NCBI GenBank assembly: GCA_034509755.1
Contig: CM067555.1
Coordinates: 1,930,142-1,994,141 of the forward strand
DNA from: Anisodus tanguticus
Lineage: Eukaryota; Streptophyta; Magnoliopsida; Solanales; Solanaceae
Length of the DNA: 64,000 nt
Direction of reading: 5' to 3'
Shown in pieces: positions 22,640 through 35,619 of this stretch; position 1 is the first letter of the stretch, and the number at the start of each line of letters is the position of its first letter. The notes under the pieces are model-generated. The model had not been told where the DNA came from, did no database searches, and worked only from the letters and a program-made list of their open reading frames with translations. The translations under genes were made by a program, and so were the position numbers.

Positions 22640-25285
22640 GCTCATGTGGAGTATTGTCCTATTCTGGTTCAGGAGTTTTATGTTGTCTATGGGGCTATGA
22701 TAAACAAAATAAAGAAGTCGAACCAACCAATACATCAAATTAAGCCATTAGATGAGATTGAAGTACCGGCGTGAAAGTTAATATATCGAGTGCTGCCATC
22801 AATAGGTTCTGCTTCAGGGATGATTATATTGCACCATCCCAAGAGGTAGTGTTGAAAGATAAAGGGGCCCGAATAAATTTGCAGAGTGTATGTGAGTGGG
22901 TGGCTTCAGTGATCGTAAAGCCTAGCAAGCAAAGTTTGGTAATTGATAGGACGCAAAAGATACTCAAATGCTTTCTTACTCTCGAGGCAAATTTTTGGTA
23001 GAGTGTCATGCAATTTAGAATCCTTCCCATTCAGGTCGATAATACACTCACCATGGATCGAGCTATTGTTGTCGCAACATTGATGTCCCGGTACCTGATC
23101 AATTTTGGAAAGTGTATGGCGAATGAGATCCAGTTGAGAGCGTCCCAACCATCCACTTCCTTGGCTCTACTATGCCTGATTACTAAGCTCTATCAGTGAG
23201 CACGTGTTCATTCCTTATCTAACAAAGATCATTGCGTCCCAGTTTCACATGTGTATGATTTGCTAAAGAGTAAGGATGAAACCTCCAGGAGGGTCAGGAT
23301 GATGAGTATGTTTTGCCAGCACTACTTGAGAGTTGAGATACATGAGCAGCAGGTACAACTAGCCATGCAGAAGTCTCTTATTTATAATTACCCTACTTCA
23401 GTTCTAGTGAGGCGGTAGGTGCCTCATCCAGCAGTGTTTCGGGCAGAGCGACCTTGCCTCCGCCCTTACCCCTGCCAGTGCTAGAGCTTGTTGTTGTTGT
23501 TGATGTTGCTGCTGCGGATACTGATATTGATCCCTCGGAGGCCACATTGACTCGAGATGAACATCACGCGTAGAGCGCCTCAGATAGTTCTTACTCCCTT
23601 ATCTTTACTTTGATGCATTGGGGATAATGCATAATTTTTTGGTTGGGGATAGGGCTATTTGATTATATATAGTATAAATATGTGTTTAGGACCCCCTCGA
23701 CTTTTTTTTGCCATGGTTCTTTTCCCGAGGGGTTTTATTTCTGTTGAACCTGGTATGTTTAGGTCGTGTTTAGATAAAGTAGAGTAATTATGACTTACGT
23801 GGTGGTAGATTGAATAACTTAAGACATGTTCAATGTTTGTTATTTGAAATACTCCCCTCCAAAAATTTTGACAGTACCCTAAAATTCATTTACGGTGCCT
23901 AAGTTAGAAAACTTACATGAACTTCATTAATGACATGGCCAAAAAAGACGCCTTGTCAAATTTTATACGGTTCGTCGAATTCGACCGTCTCCCAAGTCGA
24001 GAAAAACAGTGAGCAACTTAAAGCCACCCTTCCAAGATGGTGGAAACTGACGGTCCATACAAAATTGTACGGTCCGTCTTTTTCCTTGTTACCTGAACAA
24101 CTGAACACCTATAATTTTCTCTGAGTCCTGGAATTCCTCCTATACCAGCAAATATTACACAGTACAAAAACACTAAAACTAACTGAAAACACAAAAATAA
24201 AGAAAAATACAAGAATTTTAACTTGGGCTGCCTCCCAATATGTGCTTGATTTAACGTCGCGGGACGGCGATATTACCCATTTATTTGGGATCAGGTTCAT
24301 GAGTGTATCCATGTTTCAAACAGTGCATATCCACGATCTTGTCACCATTAATGCAACCATGGTAGTATTTCACCCTGTGGAAATTTTTGTGATATATACT
24401 CAGAATGTGTTGCTTAATTGACATGTATGATTCTTTTTGTGATATTTAGAGTATTGTGTTACCTTATGTGTTGAATGCTTAACGGGAAAGTCAGTGTGTG
24501 GAACAATCCTTATGCCAGTGTGTTATGAGATTTTTGTATCTATTCTCTTGTTATATGTGTAATCTAGAACTTGCCTGGATAATCGTGCCTTGTTTCTTAG
24601 GATAAATTGAGTTGTGAAGTGATCTTAGGCCTTGTTTGTTTGATGTTGAACACTTTTTTCCTTTCATGAGCCTAACCTATGTACATAAATATCTATAATT
24701 TCCCATTTTGAGCCTATAAGCCTATTCTTTGACTAGCCATGAATGAACATATACCTTTTATTATGAATATTCGTATTTTTGCATCATGTCCCTCTTTGAT
24801 GCTTAAAAGGATGAAAAATAGGCTAACAACCTAAGTTGGGGGTGATATGTGAAATGTGGGAAAATGAGGCTTATGCCTAAAGGTTGGGTAGACGTGAGTT
24901 GCCTAGTTACTGAAAACAGTGTGGTGGTTGTAAAAAGAAAAAAAGGGTAATAAAAAAAATACTGAAAATTGGTACAAAAAGAAATATAGTAGTAAATAAA
25001 CCACATTGAGGCAAGAAAAGAAAGAGGGAAAAAAGAAGGTCAAAAAAGGTGAAATAAGTGTAGTGTTCAGAGAGAGTAAGTCACTATTGTTCAAATATAC
25101 ATCTTACCCATCCCTAAGCCTACATTACAACCCAGAAAAAGTCCTAATGTGATCACAGCCGAACCGTTTGAAGTCGAAGGTACTGAATATAAGGGTAATC
25201 ATATGATATCTACATGTTTAGCTTGAGAACTTCTTTGTGAGTGTGAGTGTTTCTCTTGTGTATAGTCTTATGTACCATTTTTTTT

Positions 25286-25325
<40 letters not shown>

Positions 25326-25648
25326 GGACATTCTTTGGCCTATGTGAGAGCATAAGGGTTGTTGAAGTGATTGGTTTCCCATAAGTTGAGATTCATGTGC
25401 ACAATGGTTCCTGTAATAACTTGATGTCACCCATTGAAGCTTCATTGTTAGTTGCAATAGTTTTGAGTCATACATCGCCTTGAGTAATGTGGATATGGGG
25501 GGAGTCATGTTTTTATGAGAGATGTGCCGGTAGTTACTTGCCAAAATCACTGTAGACATTTTTACTTTGGGATATCTGAACATTTGTGTTAGTATTGTGA
25601 GTTGTTTCGCTTGCTTGAGGATAAGCAAAGACTTTAAGTTGGGGGTGT
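22640..25648 (+). mobile_element. Ty3/gypsy remnant, internal region
   Basis: The 22640-23560 part encodes a gag-side domain found in plant gypsy elements (annotated elsewhere as a 'putative plant transposon protein'): VKVNISSAAINRFCFRDDYI, CEWVASVIVKPSKQSLVIDR, then after a TAG at 22999 IVVATLMSRYLINFGKCMAN and LALLCLITKL. The rest is non-coding 3' region ending in the purine tract AAGTTGGGGGTGT just before the LTR. Protease, reverse transcriptase and integrase are not seen. Confidence 0.65.
25290..25321. repeat. (T)n(AT)n microsatellite
   Basis: About 12 T followed by (AT)n, inside the gypsy 3' region. Confidence 0.9.
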
Positions 25649-26906
25649 TGATGTGTCGTAAAATTACGACACATTTGATGCCTTTTGACTATAAGTTTTA
25701 CTTGTTTTAAGCAAGTTTGTGTCGTTTTGATGTATTTTATTTAGGTTTCAGATAATTGTCGTTAAGGAAGCAAAAATAAGGAAATTCAAGCAAAAGCCCC
25801 AGTTTTGAGGATTGTACGGACCGTACAATTGGATCGTAAAAAGGCATGATGGAGAGAAACAGAGAATTGCAAAAGTAATAGAGAAGTGACGGTGGAATTT
25901 GACGGTCTGTCAATAATATTGACTGATCGGATAATCTTGTCGTCCTTTAAAGTACTGCAAGAATATAAAATATCAAAGTTTTTTTACGGTACCGGAGAAA
26001 ATTTGACGAACCGTCTCAAGTGACCGTAGAAGTTTTTACAGACCATACTTAATTGTACGATCCGTCGAGTTCGGCGACAAGGCAATTTTGTCTGCTTTTA
26101 ATTTCGAGTTTTTGATTTGAATAAATACTTTTTTAGGGTTTTACATTTTATTTTATCATCAGTTTTAAGACTTGTATCGATAGTATCAAGTACTTAGCGT
26201 ATTTTGAGGCTTTCAAGAACAAGTTATCATTGTTTAATCTTTGAATTCCATTGTAAGTTCTAATGATAATTTCAAGTCTTTGTGTTATCTTTAATAATAT
26301 GAATATCTAAACTCTTCTCTGAGATTGTGAACCCAATGGTGGGTATTATGTGAATAGATTTTTGATAATGATATACGAATCATGGATTGTTAGTATTTAA
26401 TTATTTCTTATTCGTTCATGTTGATTAGTGGTTGCAAACATTAATCTAAGCCAATAAATTCTACTTTTCTTGAGAAAGTTAGTAGGGTTTGGTAGAAATA
26501 ATTAACAAGGACTCTGGACGTTAACTCTCATTTAACAAACTCACTTAGGAATAAGAGAAGTTTTACTTGACATAATTAATCGTTATTAATATCAGTCTTC
26601 TATATTTAGGAAATCACGAGGAGTATATTACGTTAATACCTAAAGCATAACATCTAACCTAAGAGGGGACACAATCTTATTTTTTTTAATCATATGAATT
26701 TAAATCAATATAATATAGCTGTTAGAATTTCACAACTCTTTTACAACCTTTACGGAATCAAAACAAAAACCTACGTCAAGTAATCCACTACGATAGTAAC
26801 CTTTTCTCATCATATTTCCCATGGAATTCAACCCCAACCTTGTTGGGTTACTATATTTGATAACGTTCGCTTTACACCATAACTTAGGTGTAATTTGAGC
26901 GTATCA
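25649..26906 (+). mobile_element. LTR of the gypsy remnant
   Basis: Begins TGATGTGTCGTAAAATTACG right after the purine tract and ends GAGCGTATCA, giving TGAT..ATCA termini and 1258 bp. It abuts LINE coding sequence at 26907. The matching 5' LTR was not found. Confidence 0.7.
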
Positions 26907-26920
26907 ATATTCTTGAGGAG

Positions 26921-27205
26921 ATGGGGTACACAAAAGGTAAACTGCCATTTAGATGCATTGGTGTGCCTTTAGCCTCTAAGAAAATGTCCATAATACAATC
27001 ATGGCCACTGGTGGATAAAATTACTACAAGGATAAACTATTGGAGCTCTAAAATGTTATCTTACGCAGGAAGATTACAATTGATTATATCTGTGCTTGTT
27101 TGGGTTCAGTCCTACTGGGCTCAGATTTTCCTACTCCCAAAGAAGGTCTTGAAAATGGTAGAAGTCACCTGGAGATCTTTCCTATGGTACATCTATTATC
27201 TCTAA
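26921..27205 (+). pseudogene. LINE reverse transcriptase C-terminal fragment
   Basis: GYTKGKLPFRCIGVPLASKK and RINYWSSKMLSYAGRLQLI are conserved in the post-catalytic part of plant L1-type reverse transcriptases. The frame ends shortly after RSFLW. Confidence 0.85.
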
Positions 27206-27392
27206 GAAAGCATTTGTATCTTGGGAGAAAATATGCATGCCTCAAGTTGCTGGAGGTCTCAATGTTATGAATCTTTATCTCTGGAACATAGTAGTTGTGG
27301 CTAAACATCTTTGGGATGTGGCTATGAAGAAAGATTGTCTTTGGATTAGATGAATACATTCTTTTTATATCAATAATTAGGTTGTAGAGTCT

Positions 27393-28121
27393 TGTTGGAA
27401 CTTGTATGGAATTAAGAAGAAATAAAGTGATCAACGGACAGAAAATTCGAATCAAAGGTTGCAACTTTTCACAAAGGTTGCAACTTTTCAGAACAATTAC
27501 AACATTTGGTATGAATGGTCAGAATCTTGTTCATATGCTACTCTATATAAAGAATGTTGATCACTTGGTTGGAAGAATATACAACAAGACAGAACAAACT
27601 ACAATCAATCAGTTTTTCACAATTAATGATTTAAGATTGTGTCTTCTACTTCTTCTTCTTCTTCAAAACAAGTTTCTGAAGAATACATATAGTAAATTCG
27701 CCAGAAGTGAAGTCTTGTGCTAGAACTCTCACTTAGATAGTTGTATCCTCTAGACAGACGTCCGTAAAACTGCAGCACAAGTGGGGGCGAATTTTTGTCT
27801 TAGGACACTGCATCAAGCAAGCCTCTATCGACACCAAGTTAGTATGTGTTTTCAATTTGCTGAATTCATTGTTGTTGATTTCATCTGAGAGTTGTTTCCT
27901 GAATCCGAAAGAGACATTGTTGAGAAAAAGATGGCTTTTCCCGGCCTCTCTTTGGAGAGTCCCTTCTCTCCAATGTATAAATATAGTACTGGCTCGCTAT
28001 TAATATTATTAACATCCTTGATCTTGATTTGTTTCCAGGAGCAGAGATGTTATTTTGAGTTATTATTATATTATTGTGCTCAATTCATTTCATCATTGAT
28101 GATACTAGATTGACACTAACA
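27393..28121 (+). mobile_element. Solo LTR, family B, inside the LINE
   Basis: Starts TGTTGGAACTTG and ends TTGACACTAACA. AGTCT at 27388-27392 and 28122-28126 is a perfect 5-bp target duplication. Removing it rejoins LINE sequence. 729 bp and no coding content. Confidence 0.9.
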
Positions 28122-28126
28122 AGTCT

Positions 28127-28543
28127 ATGCCTATACCCAAGAATGCAGCCTGGGTGGTCAGAAAGATCATAGGCCTCAGAAGTCTTATTATAGGACTTCC
28201 TTGTATACAAAGTGACCTTACAAGTAGATTAGCACAGATACAGTCCTATGGTGAAAGGTTCGGTATCAAAAAACTGTATCAAATGCTTCATCCTCCATAT
28301 CAAAAGGTGCCTTGGAAGAGTATGATCATGAAGCCAAGTCTACATCCCAGATTTAAGTTCAATTTATGGCTTGCAAATTATGGTAGGTTGCCTACGGTGG
28401 ATAGGCTTCAGAAGTTTGAAATTCAGGTCCCTCAAACATGTGTTTTGTGTGGTCTAGCTGATGAATTGTTTGAGCACTTGTTTTTTTATTGCATCTATGT
28501 GAGATCTATTTGGTCCAGAATGCTGACATGGTTTTTAAACTAG
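28127..28543 (+). pseudogene. LINE zf-RVT domain fragment
   Basis: PRFKFNLWLANYGRLPTVDR, then CVLCGLADELFEHLFFYC: the Cys/His zinc-binding pattern of the zf-RVT domain downstream of plant LINE reverse transcriptases. Confidence 0.85.
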
Positions 28544-28943
28544 ATTGTCCCAGTTGGAGTTCTGACTATAGCATCAACCTATCTCATATTGGAGAGAAGT
28601 GTACCGCCCTCAATCAAACTCGAAATTGAAATAAAGGAATTGGTGGATCTCTCCCATCAGATAGATCAACGGCACCGGGCATGAGATACACAAGCATGAG
28701 AGCCGATTTTGGTCTTAGCTTATCGTTAGGGTACTAAAAAAAAGGCTTGAAAGCCGGCTAGCTCGCACTTGGGTCAATCCAAGTTAGTCACTACTTGCCA
28801 ATCAGAGGTACAATGGGTGACCAGTTGTGCCAAGAGGAAATCTGGATACTGACTCTTATGTATTTGGTATGTTAGTCTACTTGGTATGGAGAGACAGAAA
28901 TAAGCTCAAATTTCAGGGTGAAAAATACTTCTACAGATAGAAT

Positions 28944-30067
28944 TGTTGGGAGTTTTTGCTCTATGGTACTTTATAAAGCAGTACGGGAAGTATATAACTA
29001 TTACAAGAATTCAAAAGGATAAACGGAGATTCAATAATTCAACATGGAATCTGAAATTACAATTGTTACACAAGAAAAACTGGAAATTCCAGTTTTGTAG
29101 AAGACGGAAAAATGGAAACTGTTTTTGCTGAGTCGAGTGTGGCACTCTGTCTTTAAGACAATATTGCCCCGTATGTATCCTTTATACGTCTGGACAATTT
29201 GTCTCCCAAGATAAAACAGCAATGGAACACTTGAGCAAAGGAAACTCAAGAGCTACCGTGAAGAATATTGAGTAACGAAATGATGCTTGGAAGTTGTAGG
29301 AAGAAGAATTTTCTGCTTGACAAAGCTTCTGTATTTTCGTGCATATGTGTAAGGGGGTGTTTAAATAGGTGAGGGAGGGGGCTGAGTACTGCCCTCCATA
29401 ACAGCCAAATAATGGCCATTATGGAGGTAGTAAAGCCACCAACATTAATGGGAGAAAGACCAACGGATTTGGCCATCATAGGAGGAGTAATTCAGCCAAA
29501 CTAAATGGTGAATTAAGTGCTTAACAGCAACCTTGAATCTGTCCGTATTCGGAAACTTGAGGGACCAAACTGTACATCTGAAAGAATTCACTGTACATCT
29601 GGGACCAAACTGTACTTCCGGCAAAGTTCTCTGGCCCAAAAAGATAATATCAGAAGGCCCGTGGCCCCGGAACCGGACCGGACGGGGCGGGCGGCGGCGC
29701 GCGTGTGGTCTTTCCTCGAACCGAAGCACATCTAGGTCCTCCCTCCTTTAAACACATGGGATACCCCTTGGGGTCCCAAACCCCAAACCAATTTCGAATC
29801 TTATATACACAACAATTCTTTCTTCCTCTACCGATGAGGGAGAATTACACACAATACCACACTTTCCATGCTTCAAACACCTTACTTCGTGAACCAATAT
29901 CTCTTTCATTTCTCAATGAAATTTGACGATTCTTGGCCCTACGGTTATCTGCGTACTTAGTAGATCATGCATGTGTGAAGAACCGGATTCTCCAACATAC
30001 GTTACACTAGTGTTTAAGCCGTTAAAGTTGGTCGGTCGCTACTCCCGCCAAAGGCAAATTTCCAACA
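28944..30067 (+). mobile_element. Solo LTR, family A copy 3, inside the LINE
   Basis: Starts TGTTGGGAGTTTTTGC and ends AAATTTCCAACA. AGAAT at 28939-28943 and 30068-30072 is a perfect 5-bp target duplication. Shares CTGTCTTTAAGACAATATTG, CTTGGGGTCCCAAACC and ATTTGACGATTCTTGGCCCT with copies 1 and 2. Together with family B it shows two independent insertions into the same LINE. Confidence 0.92.
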
Positions 30068-30334
30068 AGAATTGGTAGAGAGATTCTCTTCATATACACA
30101 CCAGAGGTAACAAGTTTCCTAGCTGTCAACACCATCTTGCATCATTGAACTCATTTCCATAGTATGTAGTTAGGTTCTGATGTATTGTGTTTTATGTTTA
30201 TTAGCTACTAGTTGTGTTGTGTATAGGTTTTTGTCAATAGTAGAGTAGGACTTGGTCAGCATGTCCTGGTTTGTAATGCACACTTTGGTTGAATAGAAGA
30301 AAATTGTTTACCAAAAAAAAAGATATCTGCTCGG

Positions 30335-30740
30335 CACATTTGGACCTTCACTTTATTGAAACATGTACGTTTTATTCATTTTCTTGTGAATATCATAAAT
30401 TTATTACGATTACCAATTGTTTCACCATTTATTAATATTAAGCTTGACCTGTAAATTTATATTTGACAGTAATAATAGTTCTAATAATTAATAGTCCAAA
30501 TACAATATATTTCTTATATAAAAGGATCAAATATATATATATTTTAGTTAATTGAAGATTAAATACTTTTTCAAGTATCACAATGACTAAAATTAAAATT
30601 TACCAAAAATCAAGGGACCAAAAATACTACTATCCCGCTATATTCACTATTAGTTTTGTAATATCAATGTTTGATAGCGAAAAGTAACTGAAACATTTGA
30701 AGTTGTAAGTTCTGCAATCTTAGAGTATATTTTTTAGCTA
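30335..30740 (-). repeat. Right arm of the inverted repeat paired with 17780-18135
   Basis: Begins directly after the LINE poly(A) at GATATCTGCTCGGC, which in the left arm is followed by unrelated sequence. The LINE therefore inserted at this point of the arm. Contains about 50 bp missing from the left arm and lacks its long (TA)n. Confidence 0.8.
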
Positions 30741-30747
30741 TAAAAAA

Positions 30748-30985
30748 GTGGCACAAATAAAAACTCAGAACTCCATTGAAACTGTGTTTTACATATTAAC
30801 ATTGGTGCTAAGGAAATTATTACACTACTTCACAAAAATAATCCAAAATATGCTAATCTCATTAACGATTGTAGGTTCTTCCCCACCAGGCTGGCTGATC
30901 CACCTATCCACCATGCATAAAGGGAGTAAAACGCGGTAGCAGATGCACTTGCTAATGAAGGATGTTGTCTCATAACTTTTTAGGA
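30748..30985 (+). pseudogene. LINE RNase H fragment
   Basis: In one frame: INDCRFFPTRLADPPIHHA, stop, RE, stop, NAVADALANEGC. This matches the closing HxxRExNxVADxLAxxG motif of LINE-type RNase H in plants, with two nonsense changes. Confidence 0.65.
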
Positions 30986-30989
30986 TTTT

Positions 30990-32650
30990 TGTTGGGTTCA
31001 AAACACATAAATAAGACACAACGGAAGTTTAAATTTTATTCTTACTTACTTCAACAATTTCTTCTGGTATGGTTATATGACAATAAAAAACCTGTAACAT
31101 AAAACATGAACACTTACAGGTTGTATTATCTGGAGTCTTTACTTAGGGATTACACGTGACTGTCCCTTCGACTGCAAGCACTATGATATGGTGTATTCCT
31201 CTGCCAAGAAAGCCAGGAAATATCGGCAGAGGTTTGAGAGAGTTTTATCCTAGACTCTAAGTCTAGAATTGTTTATTAGAATTGGTGTAATTATTGTGTG
31301 TTATAACAATGGTTTAGTGCTGTATTTATAGTTGTAATTAGGTTAGAAAACATTTTAGGATTGAGCTTAAACCTGGCCTAAAACCCGAGGTGCAGTGGGC
31401 CAGTCCGACTTGGCTCACTGCCGGGTCGGCGCCGCGGCGCAGCCTAGCAGGCGCCCTACGAAAAAACCATTTTCGTTTTCATGTAATATATATATATATT
31501 CAGCATATTAAATCCAAAATCCAATTTTGATTTAATTAAATAATTTCCATCTAATAGAAATTATCCCATAGTTATTATCAATTTAAATATCTCGGTTCCA
31601 AATCGAATACTTAATATTCTCTCAATATACCCTTAGATCGAAAAGATAATCGACATAGTGTGACCCTATAGGCCTTCACATATCGACAATAATCCAATTA
31701 AGGTCCATATGGAACTCCTAGACTGCGCCGTATGACGAACTCAATATGTGAAGTACGTTTACATGAATACATCAAACATAACCTTTATGTGAGATGATAA
31801 ACTCCTTTCATTCGTGACACACTCGATGAAGCTTAGAATTTTCCATGTGTCTATCCAAATGACTTGATCACTTTATCTCATCTATATTAGTCGACAACTA
31901 GACCATATTCTAAATATGTCTCTTGCATTGGCCAATGACTTGGTCGACCTACTATCACTGAGAAGCTGAGTGTTCTCTCGAATATACATTCGAGGAATGA
32001 ATCCTAATATTGGCTCAACTGCCACCTTTAATCCACATTGTAATGTACCCAATACAAGCCGTATCTCAACCTATAAGGCATTTGAGCTTGGTACATGATT
32101 AAAGTATATTACTTTGTAGGCAAGGTGCGCATTGACATCAAGTCTAAAGACTTCTATCTCCACACGCTGATCATACTTTAGACAAGTATAACAAACAATA
32201 TCTCAGCAGGGTACACCAATACATTCCAAAAGTATCCATGTGTTCATCACTAGTAACCATTACTAGTAACATGTGAGACATACTACATTCTCTAAGAATG
32301 TGATGCAGACCACATGTCGACTTGTAACATATCATCGATATCCCATTCTCGATGATCATTAGTCGAGGCTATTTTAGAGTTACGCTCTATCATCAATATC
32401 TCACATTAATGACAACGTAAGCTCGAGGGATGCATATTAATGAATATTTACAAACAATCAAATAATAATTCAATAATCGCAAATGCCATAAATATTAATC
32501 TTATTAATAATACGAATGTGTTCAAGTACATTTGTCCCTAATAATGATTGTCTCTAGGACATACATACTTTCAAACTTCACCTGCCATAGTGGTTTTGGA
32601 GCAACCTCCTCTTTTTGTGAACATACTGTTGGAAGAAGATAGGTCTAACA
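30990..32650 (-). mobile_element. LTR-like block (probable Copia-type LTR)
   Basis: Plus-strand ends are TGTTGGGTTCAAAACAC and GATAGGTCTAACA, so both termini are TG..CA. The interior has features of long plant Copia LTRs (GACACAACGGAAGTTTAAAT; CGATATCCCATTCTCGATGA). Flanks ATTTT and CAACT do not match, and no primer site or coding region adjoins, so the boundaries are tentative. Confidence 0.5.
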
Positions 32651-32689
32651 CAACTAGATCAACGATTCAACTGCTTCCCCTGCGTAAGG

Positions 32690-32812
32690 AATAGATCTTG
32701 GGCCTAACTCAACCCCAAAAGCTAGCTTGTAGGGTGAGGATTGTCTAAATCCATATAAGGAGTCAATGTTCTCATTCCATATTCGATGTGAGACTCTTAA
32801 CACTCATGTGAG
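32690..32812 (-). repeat. Single LTR of the TRIM family
   Basis: GATCTTGGGCCTAACTCAAC, AAAGCTAGCTTGTAGGGTGA and GTGAGACTCTTAACA match the LTRs of the TRIM at 6915-7256. The last 18 bases are duplicated in tandem at the 3' side. Confidence 0.75.
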
Positions 32813-32989
32813 ACTCTTAACATACTATTACCCCTTTTTGTAATGACTCACTTATGAGTCCCCCTAGGCTAGTTTTTAGCACTGCTAATCCGTGTATGAT
32901 AAATAACACTGACCCTCATGTGCTTCTACAACACCTCTCTATCACAGTTACATTATTAGACTTGTAGGACTGTGCATTTTTTTTTTTTT

Positions 32990-33105
32990 GAGCCGAGTGT
33001 CTATCGAAAATAACTTCTTTGCCCATAAAGGTAAGGTCTGCATACATCTTACCCTCCCCATACCCCACTCCGTGGAATTACATTTGGAATGTTGTTGTTG
33101 TAGGA
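32990..33105 (+). mobile_element. TS-type SINE, degenerate
   Basis: GGTAAGGTCTGCATACATCT, then CCCTCCCCATACCCCAC, GTGGAATTACA and a (TTG)n tail: the 3' body of the Solanaceae TS SINE. The tRNA-derived 5' part (GCCGAGTGTCTATCG) is decayed. Confidence 0.7.
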
Positions 33106-35360
33106 CATTGCATGCTAATGTAATTGGAACACATCGTGATTACATTAGCAATGTAACAATAATGCACTAAAACAAATTCCGTGATCAACTGATATAATAA
33201 AGCTCTCCAAGAGCATTATTACTGAAGTGGTAACTTTATTTGGCAATTACTAGGTTTACGACAACAATAATGTTACTATAATCTCAATGAAAAGTCAATT
33301 TGAGAACAAAGTTTAATACCTCATCTCCAAGTATGATAGTATGAACAAACTTTAAAAGCTAGCCACCTATTCATTTGGATCTTGATTCATAATGGCCTTT
33401 TTATTGATGGAAAAATAATCTACAGTTGCACATTTTACGTCTTTTCATATTAGTTTTTTTCTGCATTTATTTTGTGGTTTTAATATTATAATCTATATGT
33501 AAGCTTTGCAGGTAAAATGATATAAATCAGCTGCAAGAACTGCGTTAATAAGAAATTATTTGATCTTTTGAAGGAAGAAAATAGAGAAGTGCCAAAGTTG
33601 AAAAGGAAAAGGGCGGGTGGGGGTGGCTATTATGTGGAGCATGGTTTAGATTATATCATTAATTACCAATAATGTACTATTAATCTTAAATTTTGTCTAC
33701 AACAAAAAGTTAATCAATACTTTCCTTAGTTTATAATACACAATAAATGTTGTCTTTAAAAATGTTCACTATCATGGAGTTCAAATTTGTAAATGAAGCA
33801 GTTTGCTTCACTTCCAAAGCCCTCACCACTTCCTGCGACAGCTAACAAGGGGCATTTAGGACAACTCGTTCATTTAGCACAACTTCATTCCGTTATTTTA
33901 CTAATGAAATATTAAACTCAATAATAACATATATTTTTATTACATATATTGAAAAGTGGTTAATTGTGAATTAGTCAAATTTTATCCCATTATAGTTCTT
34001 TTGAAATTAAAACCCAAATTTAAGGAGAACGGTTTTAGATACTTTGGCCACGTAGAATAGATGATGTGGCATGATATCATTAGTCTGATGAGGTCATTGC
34101 ACCAATAGAATGAGGCTTTTACTCCAACGTGATACAACTAAAATTTAATTGGTCAAAGTTATAAAAGTTGAAAGTTCCAAAATATTTATTACATCACCCC
34201 TTAATTAGCAAGGACACATAAAAATGCTACACATCCAATTTTATTGAGTTTGATACATTTTTTAAAAAAAAATCTTTTTTTGATATTCTTAAATTACTAA
34301 GTGACTAATATGAATTTCCATCGGGGTAATTAAGTTCACTAAAGAAAAGTTAATGATTGTCGATTAAAATAATTTTGATGTCAAATTTTAATCTCCAAAC
34401 CTCTAGTTAAAGATAAAAAAATCAGACTATATTGTTATGTTCCTTAACGTTCGATATAATATTAGATTATCCGCAAAAGGGTGAAATATATGAATTGATT
34501 GATCATATAATATAACTTAAAATCGTAATTCTTAGTCCCTCCATATGTAATGGTAACTTTCTACTCCTCATGAGATATCTTGTCCCGAGCATCCAGCTTT
34601 ACCACTGATGGGTGCTCTCTCTTTCTTCGTCACTTCCTTATTCATATCAGACTTAGTCTTTTCTTGATCCATCTGAATCACACCATTACTAATTCAATAG
34701 TAAAATAATCAATTTCGTTTGAGTACTGTTTCACGTACATTCTTTACCGTAAATAAAAATATATTATTTGAGTGAAATAAAAATAGGGTAACAAACTTAT
34801 AATCTACCAAATTTTAAATTACATGTCACCGACGTTCGAGAATTTATCAATTATTAAAATTTAAAAGATTTAATGTCGATAAAAAATAATTTTAATTTCA
34901 AATTTTAAATTCAAAACCTCTAGTATTATCATTCTCTCTAGCAGTTGATATAATATTAGATTATTCACGAAAAGATGAAATATATGAATTATGAATCATA
35001 TATAATATAACTTGAATTATAATTTCCTAATACATAAGAATGGAACTCTGCCGCAAATAAAAGCTTATTATTAAGTAAAAACTGATAGAGGAACAAACTT
35101 ACACTCATAAACCTAATTTTGAACTGTGTATCACTAACCCTCGAGGATTTATCGGTAATCAAAAGATTTAACTATAGCACATAAGAGATCAGGATTATGA
35201 TCGGTTAAAGTGAACTAAAAAGCCATAACTTTGGGGTCAGAACACATATAAGAAAACATTTGAGATAAATTGGGATAATAAATGTAATTCCGAGGTTACA
35301 ATAGCAAATAACTAAAAAAACGTTATACTTGAAAGCAAAACTGTAAAGCCGATCTAAATT
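33106..35360. other. Intergenic region upstream of ERDJ2
   Basis: No gene seen. Two diverged direct copies (about 34330-34520 and 34810-35010) share CAAACCTCTAGTTA/CAAAACCTCTAGTAT, GATATAATATTAGATTAT and GAAATATATGAATT. The ERDJ2 promoter is expected near the end but no TATA box could be assigned with confidence. Confidence 0.5.
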
Positions 35361-35369
35361 TTAAGCAGC

Positions 35370-35464
35370 CTACCTCCACGGTAGCTGAATTCACGTTTTT
35401 CGCTACTCCGGCGACCGTCCGGCGAATTTCCGTCGAGATACAACATCGTCGATTTGCATTCACA
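35370..35464 (+). other. Probable ERDJ2 5' UTR exon
   Basis: GC-rich relative to its surroundings, ending CATTCACA|GTGAGT at 35464/35465. With an acceptor TTTCAG|GAG at 37163 it would place a 1.7-kb intron in the 5' UTR. Inferred from splice consensus only. Confidence 0.45.
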
Positions 35465-35619
35465 GTGAGTCAACTCCTTACACTCCGTTCATTTCTACGT
35501 AATGCAATTTTGTCAGGGCAAACAAATAGCTGAGTTTTTATCGTGATGAATATATATAATTCGATATTTGTGTGAACTGATGAATTGATCTTCAATATCG
35601 AGCTGTTCATTTTTAACAT

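Larger units (their letters stand above)
26907..30330 (+). mobile_element. L1-type LINE, 3' portion, split by two solo LTRs
   Basis: Three LINE pieces: 26907-27387, 28127-28938 and 30073-30330, ending in a short poly(A) after TTGTTTACC. Piece 1 encodes the end of reverse transcriptase (LPFRCIGVPLASKKMSIIQ; NYWSSKMLSYAGRLQLI). Piece 2 holds the zf-RVT region. The segment ~28610-28800 inside piece 2 does not fit LINE sequence and may be another insertion. The 5' end is cut by the gypsy LTR. Confidence 0.85.
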
